Source: Candidatus Nitrosymbiomonas sp. (lineage in GTDB: Bacteria; Sysuimicrobiota; Sysuimicrobiia; Sysuimicrobiales; Humicultoraceae). From it: a stretch of 5,809 nt of DNA. The number at the start of each line of letters is the position of its first letter. Position 1 is the stretch's first letter. A program made the translations under genes and the position numbers. The stretch lies in the NCBI GenBank assembly GCA_020724185.1, contig DYHL01000170.1, positions 1 through 5,809 of the forward strand, in the 5' to 3' direction. The notes below the pieces were generated by a model, which saw only the letters and a program-made list of their open reading frames with translations, was not told the DNA's origin and did no database searches. Positions 1-4,570 of this stretch are shown here, one piece after another.

Positions 1-789
1 CACCAACACCAGCAGCCCGCCGTCGGGAAGATGGGCTGCGAGCGAGGCGGTGGCATCGCCTTCCGCGCGCAGCCACGCCGGCCGCACCGTGACCTCGGGC
101 AGCGCTTCCAGGCCGCGCTGCGAGAGCGGATCGAACGCGCGCAGCGAGTCCACCTCATCTCCCCACAGGTCGAGGCGGACCGGCGCGTCGGCGTCGGGTG
201 GGAACAGGTCCACGACGCCGCCGCGCACCGCGAACTCACCCGGATTGGCCACCAGCCCGACGCGCTGGTAGCCGCCGGATTCCAGGTTGGCCACCAGGCG
301 ATCGCGCGGCAGTGTCTGTTCAGGGCGCAGGCGGAGCGTTGTGGCGGAAAGGGCTTCGGGAGAAGGGAGCGGCTCGGCGCACGCGGCCGCGGACGCCACC
401 ACGACCACCTGCCTTCCGGTGGCGGTGGGGCCGGCGGCGAGCGCGTCCAGGACCCCCAGGCGCTCGCGCACCGCGGCTGGATCGTCCGGGAAGAGCACTG
501 CCTGAATCTCAGTGCCCGAGAGCGCCGCCTGCAGGTCGTCGGCCAGGCGCTCCGCGGCCTCGCGGTTGGGGGTGATGACCAGGGAGGGCGCCCGGGCGCC
601 CGTACCGTCGGGGGCCGTGCCGATGATCTCGGGGTCGGTGACCAAGGCCGCCAGCAGGCACGCGGCCGCGCTGCCGCCCGGCCCGAGGACGCACGGCGGC
701 AGCTCACCCTCGATCAGGGCCTGGCGGATCTCTGCGTAGGCAGGCGCACCGCGGAGAAGCTCCACGAGGCCCTGCAGGAGCATGGCCAT
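1..789 (-). CDS. mfd: Transcription-repair coupling factor Mfd, N-terminal part (runs off left edge)
   Basis: Mfd is the ATP-dependent translocase that removes RNA polymerase stalled at DNA damage and recruits UvrA to the site. Only the first 263 codons are present, against a usual total of about 1,100-1,200, so the RNAP-binding, translocase and C-terminal domains lie outside the window. The visible part is the UvrB-homology module. Residues 36-43 (GPGGSAAA) sit where UvrB has its Walker A P-loop but lack the GK[ST] residues, which separates Mfd from UvrB. Residues 183-198 (PGEFAVRGGVVDLFPP) followed by WGDEVDSLRAFDPLSQR (209-225) are the conserved UvrB/Mfd UvrA-interaction segment. The start is chosen as ATG at 789. 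A second in-frame ATG at 783 is possible, and an in-frame stop at 810-808 limits any extension. The Shine-Dalgarno sequence is weak (AAAGG about 15 nt upstream). It lies 85 nt downstream of the thrB-lysC gene on the same strand, so it may share that transcript or use its own promoter. Confidence 0.9.
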   Translation of the reverse strand, partial: MAMLLQGLVELLRGAPAYAEIRQALIEGELPPCVLGPGGSAAACLLAALVTDPEIIGTAPDGTGARAPSLVITPNREAAERLADDLQAALSGTEIQAVLFPDDPAAVRERLGVLDALAAGPTATGRQVVVVASAAACAEPLPSPEALSATTLRLRPEQTLPRDRLVANLESGGYQRVGLVANPGEFAVRGGVVDLFPPDADAPVRLDLWGDEVDSLRAFDPLSQRGLEALPEVTVRPAWLRAEGDATASLAAHLPDGGLLVLV

Positions 790-874
790 ATCGAGAAACC
801 GTAACCTTTATTGTATCGAAATGGGAAGCAGGGGGGAATCAGCCTTCGGTAATAGCCTTGTATGAGGCAACCCG
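790..874 (-). promoter_or_regulatory. Intergenic gap with possible mfd promoter
   Basis: This 85-nt spacer separates the lysC stop codon from mfd. On the minus strand it holds TACAAT (815-810), a 5/6 match to the sigma-70 -10 consensus, ending about 20 nt before the mfd ATG. The hexamer 17 nt upstream of it is TTCCCC, a poor -35 box, so the promoter call is tentative. I see no strong hairpin followed by a T-run after lysC, so read-through from thrB-lysC into mfd is also possible. Confidence 0.35.
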
Positions 875-3001
875 TCAGCCTGCCAGGTTGAAACGGCGAT
901 GGAGGGCCCCGACCGCATCCGCCGCCCTATCCCTGGAGATGACGCAGGAAATGCGCAGGGGAGAAGTACCGATCATGTCAATGTTGATCCCTTCCTCTGC
1001 CAAGGCCTCGAACATGGAGGCGGCGACCCCAGCATCCTGCGAGATGCCGGCACCTACTACCGACACCTTGGCGATCCCCGCGTCCTCCCCCACCCGGCGG
1101 GCGCCCAACTCAACTGCCAGCTCCCCGCAGACGCGGCGGGCGTCATCCAGGTGCTCCCTGACCACGGTGAAGGCGATGTCGTTTCGTCCTTCGTGATGCA
1201 TGCCCTGCAGGATCATGTCCACCTTTACCCCGGCGTTTGCCAGGGCCCGGAACACCCGAGCCGCTACCCCCGGCACGTCGGGCACGGCCTCCAACACCAG
1301 CTTGATCTCGTCGCAGCTGTGGGTGACCGCCCTGATGATGACTTCCTCCATATCGTCTCCTCCTCCCACCTGCGTGCCCGGATCGTCGCTGAAACTGGAT
1401 CGAACCACCAGTGTGACCCCGAACCGCTTGGCGACCTCCACGGAGCGCGGCTGGAGGACCCGGGCACCCAGGTCCGCCATCTCCAGCATCTCGTCGTACG
1501 AGATCCGGCGAATGAGCCTGGCATCGGGGATCAACCGCGGGTCGGCCGTGAATACCCCTTCGACATCGGTGTAGACCTCGCACCGGTCGGCCCGCAGGGC
1601 AGCGGCCACGGCGACGGCAGTGGTGTCCGATCCGCCCCGGCCCAGCGTGGTTACGTCTCCGCCGACCTCGCGGCCCTGGAGGCCGGCCACCACCACGACC
1701 CGGCCGTCCCTGAGGTGGCTGGCGACCTTCTCCCGATCGACGCGGCGAATGCGGGCCCGGCGGTGCGCGCGGTCTGTGATGATCCCAACCTGGGATCCGG
1801 TTAGCGAGACTGCCTCCACCCCCTTGCGGTTGAGCGCCATGGATAGGAGGGCGATGGAGATCTGCTCGCCGGTGGCCAGGAGCATGTCCATCTCCCGCGG
1901 GGGCGGCGCAGGGTTGATGGAGTTGGCCATGGCGATCAACTCGTCGGTGGTACTCCCCATGGCTGACAGCACCACCACCACGTCGTCACCAGTCCCGCGG
2001 GTTTCCGCAACCCGGTCAGCCACCCTCCTGATGCCATCCGCATCGGCCATCGCGGAGTCCCCGTACCTCTGGACCACCAGGGACCGCTGGGGGCGATCAA
2101 CCGAGGATACTTCGGCGCCGAACAGATCGGCCACAACCACCTGTGCCTCCGCCTTTACGCCGGCGACGGAGAACGCGGCCAGCATGGCATCGGCTACTTC
2201 CGTCTCTGCGCGCTCGGGGACGAAGGCCAGCATGGAGGGTCCGGCGCCGCTCAAGGCCACCCCCGCGGCGCCGGCTCCACGCGCCGCGGCAATGGCTTCC
2301 ACCATGCCGGGCACGAGGTCCGCCCGGTAGTTCTGGTGCAGCCGGTCGTCCATGGCCATCGCCAGGTGATCATATTCACCGCTGAAGATCCCGGCCAGGA
2401 ACAGCGCCACCCGGCCGAGATTGAAGACGGCATCTTTGAGGGGCACCACCGAGGGTAGGACCTGGCGGGCAAAGGCGGTGGGAACCTGAAAGTCCGGTAC
2501 CACAACGAGGATGTTCAGGCCGAAGGACGGGTTGATGCGGACGTACTCTACCCGCCCTGCGTGGGGTACAGATACCACGAGCCCGCCCAGGAAGGCAGGG
2601 ACCACGTTGTCCGGGTGGCCTTCTCGCTCCACGGCCATCACCATCAGTTCCTCGCGGCTGTACGGTTCGCCGATGAGATGGTTGGCTGCCAGCAGTCCAC
2701 CGACGATGGCGGCGGCGCTGGACCCCAGCCCCCTGCCGAGTGGGATGCGGTTGTGGCAGTGCACGCCCAGTCCGGTTGGGTGCAGGCCGGCGCGTTCGAA
2801 CACAATGCTCATGGCCTGGACCACGAGGTTGGTTGCGTCGCGGGGCAGGGAATCGGCGCCCTCGCCCTCCACTGTGACCGCGAGGCCTTCGGGGATGACC
2901 ACGGCCTCGATCTCGTTGTACAGTTCCAGGGCCAATCCAAGGACGTCGAAGCCCGACCCGAGGTTGGCGCTGGTTGCCGGCACGGTCACCCTGATGCGCA
3001 T
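875..3001 (-). CDS. Fused homoserine kinase - aspartate kinase (ThrB-LysC)
   Basis: This is one uninterrupted 708-residue frame carrying two enzymes of the aspartate/threonine pathway. Residues 1 to about 300 are a GHMP-type homoserine kinase: PATSANLGSGFDVLGLAL (8-25), the ATP-binding PLGRGLGSSAA (87-97), EREGHPDNV (125-133) and GVALSGAGPSMLAF (247-260). From about 305 an aspartate kinase follows: VLSAMGSTTDEL (344-355), LLATGEQISIALL (374-386), LTGSQVGI (400-407), TTLGRGGSDTTAVA (451-464), YTDVEGVFTADPR (477-489), then two ACT domains at about 560-635 and 643-706. The linker is only about 15 residues. The canonical KFGGTS motif is replaced by RYGDSA (312-317), so aspartokinase activity is less certain than the fold. 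The ATG at 3001 is preferred over an in-frame TTG at 3019 because a purine-rich GGAAGGGGAAAG lies just before it. A T-box core and terminator sit upstream, implying control by tRNA charging. Homoserine kinase fused to aspartokinase is not the familiar ThrA arrangement (aspartokinase-homoserine dehydrogenase). Confidence 0.93.
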   Translation of the reverse strand: MRIRVTVPATSANLGSGFDVLGLALELYNEIEAVVIPEGLAVTVEGEGADSLPRDATNLVVQAMSIVFERAGLHPTGLGVHCHNRIPLGRGLGSSAAAIVGGLLAANHLIGEPYSREELMVMAVEREGHPDNVVPAFLGGLVVSVPHAGRVEYVRINPSFGLNILVVVPDFQVPTAFARQVLPSVVPLKDAVFNLGRVALFLAGIFSGEYDHLAMAMDDRLHQNYRADLVPGMVEAIAAARGAGAAGVALSGAGPSMLAFVPERAETEVADAMLAAFSVAGVKAEAQVVVADLFGAEVSSVDRPQRSLVVQRYGDSAMADADGIRRVADRVAETRGTGDDVVVVLSAMGSTTDELIAMANSINPAPPPREMDMLLATGEQISIALLSMALNRKGVEAVSLTGSQVGIITDRAHRRARIRRVDREKVASHLRDGRVVVVAGLQGREVGGDVTTLGRGGSDTTAVAVAAALRADRCEVYTDVEGVFTADPRLIPDARLIRRISYDEMLEMADLGARVLQPRSVEVAKRFGVTLVVRSSFSDDPGTQVGGGDDMEEVIIRAVTHSCDEIKLVLEAVPDVPGVAARVFRALANAGVKVDMILQGMHHEGRNDIAFTVVREHLDDARRVCGELAVELGARRVGEDAGIAKVSVVGAGISQDAGVAASMFEALAEEGINIDMIGTSPLRISCVISRDRAADAVGALHRRFNLAG
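1349..1367 (-). promoter_or_regulatory. Internal ribosome binding site and in-frame ATG for an aspartokinase beta subunit
   Basis: Inside the aspartokinase part, the minus strand reads GGGAGGAGGAGA (1367-1356), then CGAT, then ATG (1351-1349). This is a near-perfect Shine-Dalgarno sequence at good spacing. The ATG is in frame, just before the first ACT domain, and would yield a 158-residue polypeptide (1351-875) made only of the two regulatory ACT domains. Bacillus and Corynebacterium LysC are known to make such a beta subunit from an in-frame internal start, at a similar size. The SD here is stronger than that of most gene starts in the window. Product formation is inferred. Confidence 0.7.
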
Positions 3002-3019
3002 TGCTCTTTCCCCTTCCAA

Positions 3020-3038
3020 GCCGGCCCCCCAGGCCGGC
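3020..3038 (-). promoter_or_regulatory. GC-only hairpin just before the thrB-lysC ribosome binding site
   Basis: On the minus strand GCCGGCC (3038-3032), loop TGGGG, GGCCGGC (3026-3020) forms a perfect 7-bp stem. It ends one or two bases before the GGAAGGGG ribosome binding site of the thrB-lysC gene. It has no T-run, so it is not a typical terminator. It could influence ribosome access or stabilise the mRNA end produced by the T-box leader. The role is unknown. Confidence 0.4.
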
Positions 3039-3054
3039 CGTCGTCAAGGCGCAG

Positions 3055-3083
3055 AAACCCCTCGCCCAAGGGGCGAGAGGTTT
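3055..3083 (-). terminator. Attenuator terminator of the T-box leader
   Basis: On the minus strand AAACCTCTCGCCC (3083-3071), loop CTT, and GGGCGAGGGGTTT (3067-3055) form a 13-bp stem with one G-U wobble. The 3' side ends in GTTTCT rather than a long T-run, so termination may be moderate. The stem is mutually exclusive with the antiterminator because both use the CGCCCCTT segment (3075-3068). Confidence 0.75.
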
Positions 3084-3121
3084 CACGCGGTGCCACCCTT
3101 ATTGGCCGGTCGGAACCGGCC
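3055..3121 (-). promoter_or_regulatory. T-box riboswitch, 3' half (stem III, antiterminator with T-box motif, terminator)
   Basis: The minus strand carries the conserved T-box motif AAGGGTGGCACCGCG (3100-3086). It is preceded by a perfect hairpin, GGCCGGT-TCCG-ACCGGCC (3121-3104), in the place of Stem III. The antiterminator folds canonically: AAGGG pairs with CCCTT and GCG pairs with CGC downstream (3075-3068), leaving the 7-nt bulge TGGCACC whose TGGC pairs with the tRNA NCCA end. The competing terminator (3083-3055) shares that 3' strand. In known T-boxes an uncharged tRNA stabilises the antiterminator and lets transcription proceed, here into thrB-lysC. The Stem I specifier domain that selects the tRNA is not recognisable upstream, where hepT coding sequence lies. 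The hepT stop codon TAA (3101-3099) overlaps the first two A's of the motif. Confidence 0.85.
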
Positions 3122-3545
3122 CGCTGTTTGAACCGCCCCGCGCGTCAAGCTGGGCTGCCAGCCGGACGAACTCCCGGACAGGGGCAAGTTGATGCGTGGC
3201 GGCGATCACTAGCCGGTAGTCCAGTCCTATGTATTCATGGACCACGACGTTCCGAAAGCCAGGAAGTCGGAGCAGAACCTCGACGACCTCGGGGGGGAAG
3301 CCACCGATCTTTCCCAGGTTGGACACTGCTTCGGTGTAGTCACCGAAACGGAGATTGAACCTCGTGGACAGTTCCCCGCAGACGTCAATGACCATCTGCG
3401 CGATCATCAACAGCGAGAACAGCACGTCGTTTCGGAGCGAGAGGTTGCTTTCGAGATCCTGCGGGGTTTGAACCTCGCCCTTGCGGGCCTCAAGATGGTC
3501 GAGGTACCGCTGGACCTCGCTCAGCCGCTCGGTTAGGAACGTCAT
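3099..3545 (-). CDS. hepT: HepT-family HEPN ribonuclease toxin (type VII toxin-antitoxin)
   Basis: This 148-residue, mostly helical DUF86/HEPN protein is the toxin partner of the upstream mntA. The catalytic motif R-x4-H-x-Y is intact as RNVVVHEY (R98, H103, Y105). In characterised HepT proteins the Arg and His cleave RNA, and the Tyr is the residue adenylylated by MntA to silence the toxin. The ATG at 3545 lies 7 nt after the mntA stop, with GGTGA in front of it, so the pair is probably translationally coupled. The family-like fold seems to end around residue 132. The last 16 or so residues (Gly/Ser/Pro-rich, ending PVPTGQ) are encoded by sequence that also forms the T-box Stem III, and the stop overlaps the T-box motif. 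This suggests that the original 3' end of the gene was replaced by riboswitch sequence. It is intracellular, with no signal peptide. Confidence 0.88.
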   Translation of the reverse strand: MTFLTERLSEVQRYLDHLEARKGEVQTPQDLESNLSLRNDVLFSLLMIAQMVIDVCGELSTRFNLRFGDYTEAVSNLGKIGGFPPEVVEVLLRLPGFRNVVVHEYIGLDYRLVIAATHQLAPVREFVRLAAQLDARGGSNSGPVPTGQ

Positions 3546-3552
3546 TGGCCAT

Positions 3553-3975
3553 TCACCGGCTCAACCGCTCGAGCTGCGCCTGCCGCGCCCGCCGCAGGAA
3601 TGGAATGAGGTCAGCAGCGCGCAGGAGGATGTCACGCTCGAACTCGCGGGCCCGCTCCGGGTCGTTGACGTGCACGCGGACCCCCTCTCGAAGGATCTTC
3701 GCGGCAAAGGGTGCCGGGATCTCGTTGAGGATGACGACGTCCACATCGTTCTCCCCTAGGGCGTGAATGAGGTCGCCGATGAGCCGCAGGCGGATCTCGA
3801 AACGGGCAGCGGCGGCGTGACGGGCGGCGGGATCCAGCACCACCCCCACGTCCACGTCGCTCTCAGGTACTTCTCTTCCCAGCGCGCGGCTGCCAAACAG
3901 GTACGCAGCCAGGATGCCATCAGGGGCCTGATGGCGGAAGTATTGCTCCAGTTTCTCGCGGAGATCGGAGGTCAT
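3553..3975 (-). CDS. mntA: MntA-type minimal nucleotidyltransferase antitoxin (type VII)
   Basis: This 140-residue MNT-fold protein is predicted to adenylylate the HepT tyrosine and so neutralise the toxin. The signature GS-x10-D-x-D is complete: G28 S29, then D40 and D42 in ESDVDVGVVL, with a third acidic residue likely at D79 (NDVDVVIL). The C-terminal half is helical and rich in Arg and Glu, as in the partner-binding region of such antitoxins. The gene lies 7 nt upstream of hepT, so antitoxin comes first. Its start region is preceded by a 32-bp repeat (3988-4019) that is also found in front of the other MNT gene in this window, which might be a shared promoter or operator. The ATG at 3975 is preferred because the sequence around 28 residues before the GS motif fits the family. 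No strong Shine-Dalgarno sequence is seen. Confidence 0.88.
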   Translation of the reverse strand: MTSDLREKLEQYFRHQAPDGILAAYLFGSRALGREVPESDVDVGVVLDPAARHAAAARFEIRLRLIGDLIHALGENDVDVVILNEIPAPFAAKILREGVRVHVNDPERAREFERDILLRAADLIPFLRRARQAQLERLSR

Positions 3976-3987
3976 GGTAATCGGCCG

Positions 3988-4019
3988 CCCACATCACGAT
4001 ACCACAGGCCCGGCTCAGC
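3988..4019. repeat. 32-bp direct repeat, inner copy
   Basis: It begins CCCACATCACGATACCACA on the plus strand and matches the copy at 4539-4570 in 30 of 32 positions, with the first 19 identical. It overlaps the stop codon of the HEPN remnant (4017-4015) and lies 12 nt upstream of the mntA start. The two copies are 551 bp apart and bound the MNT/HEPN-remnant cassette. Confidence 0.9.
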
Positions 4020-4203
4020 CACCGACCTTCTCATTGCTGACATCGGCCAGGACTTTGACGATTGCGGCCTTGAACCCCGGGAGATCCTCGCGGATCGTTT
4101 GCCACACGACTTCGAGGTTCACCCCTTCGGTGAAACGCTCGGCCTTCTCAACGGCGTCCAGAATGTCGCGCAGGTAATCAGCGATCACGCGCTTCTCAGT
4201 CAA
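4015..4203 (-). CDS. Internally deleted HEPN (DUF86) protein, probable disarmed toxin remnant
   Basis: The 62 residues combine the two ends of a DUF86/HEPN protein of the HI0074 type. Residues 7-27 (IADYLRDILDAVEKAERFTEG) match the family's first helix. Residues 28-53 (VNLEVVWQTIREDLPGFK onward) match the last helix, which normally follows the R-x4-H motif. About 50-55 residues that should lie between them are missing, including the catalytic Arg/His motif and the central helices, yet the frame is kept. The start is TTG at 4203, overlapping the TGA of the upstream antitoxin gene (TTGA), which is the usual coupling for such pairs. A short inverted repeat, TTCACC/GGTGAA (4134-4118), lies at the apparent junction. 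It is unlikely to be an active RNase. It may be a relic, or a small antitoxin-binding peptide. Confidence 0.75.
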   Translation of the reverse strand: MTEKRVIADYLRDILDAVEKAERFTEGVNLEVVWQTIREDLPGFKAAIVKVLADVSNEKVGG

Positions 4204-4538
4204 ACCGGGACGACCTCATCGAGGATTCTCTTGCCGATGGTTGGTTTCAGGGCGTCCTTCATTACCAAGTCCACTCTCACGCCGAGCAGGCGGCTGATCT
4301 CATGTTCGAGTTCGATGAACTTGAAAAGGCCGAGTGGACGGTTGAAGTCCACGAGCACGTCCAGATCGCTGCCTCGTTTCTGTTCGCCGCGGACGAAGGA
4401 GCCGAACACCCCCAGGGATTTCACCCGATAGCGATGTCGCAACATCGGCATGTGGCGCTGCAGGATGCGGATGTACTGAGCCGTCGGCCCTGGTAGAGTG
4501 ACGGCTCCGCTTCGACGTGTTCGACTAGACAAGGTCAT
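4200..4538 (-). CDS. MNT-domain nucleotidyltransferase antitoxin (HI0073-like)
   Basis: This 112-residue protein carries the minimal nucleotidyltransferase core: FGSFVRGEQKRGSDLDVLVD (45-64) contains the GS-x10-D-x-D metal-binding signature (G46 S47, D58, D60), with D90 as the likely third acidic residue in VRVDLV. The C-terminal LVMKDALKPTIGKRILDEVV segment is typical of the HI0073-like class, which differs from the longer MntA nearby. Such proteins usually pair with a HEPN toxin encoded next door. Here the partner frame overlaps the 3' end but is internally deleted. The ATG at 4538 gives about 15 more N-terminal residues than the family needs. A clear alternative start with a Shine-Dalgarno sequence was not found, and the ATG lies directly next to the outer 32-bp repeat. 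The cassette may persist as an orphan antitoxin. Confidence 0.83.
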   Translation of the reverse strand: MTLSSRTRRSGAVTLPGPTAQYIRILQRHMPMLRHRYRVKSLGVFGSFVRGEQKRGSDLDVLVDFNRPLGLFKFIELEHEISRLLGVRVDLVMKDALKPTIGKRILDEVVPV

Positions 4539-4570
4539 CCCACATCACGATACCACACGCCCGCCTCAGC
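4539..4570. repeat. 32-bp direct repeat, outer copy overlapping the nadE stop codon
   Basis: This is a 30/32 match to 3988-4019. The nadE TGA (4568-4566) falls inside it, in the same register as the stop codon of the HEPN remnant in the other copy. It fills the whole gap between nadE and the MNT gene. On the minus strand it contains TGGTATCGT, loosely like an extended -10 box, but no -35 box is visible. It could be a shared promoter, an autoregulatory operator, or the trace of duplication or insertion. Confidence 0.9.

Noticed and set aside
1..789. uvrB instead of mfd
   Set aside because: The P-loop position reads GPGGSAAA and lacks the GK[ST] of UvrB, and the spacing to PGEFAVRGG fits Mfd.
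31..804. Long plus-strand open frame of 257 codons over the left end
   Set aside because: It is the antisense shadow of mfd. The minus-strand frame has clear Mfd motifs, while the plus-strand product is a low-complexity Arg/Gly/Ala sequence.
899..1804. Plus-strand frame of 301 codons, and others, opposite lysC and thrB
   Set aside because: They are antisense shadows produced by high GC content. They show no family motifs, and the minus-strand ThrB-LysC frame is unambiguous.
2376..3086. Minus-strand 236-codon frame overlapping thrB in another register
   Set aside because: The product is Arg/Gly/Pro-rich with no recognisable domain, and it overlaps the conserved homoserine kinase frame and the T-box leader.
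3763..4431. Plus-strand 222-codon frame across the MNT genes
   Set aside because: It runs antisense to three frames with clear MNT and HEPN signatures and shows no motif of its own.
3988..4570. CRISPR array
   Set aside because: There are only two copies of the repeat and they are separated by a 519-bp coding cassette. There is no regular spacing of spacers.
4539..4570. Promoter with extended -10 (TGGTATCGT) in the repeat
   Set aside because: No -35 box at proper spacing is visible, and for the MNT gene the predicted start would make the transcript nearly leaderless. It is kept only as a remark.
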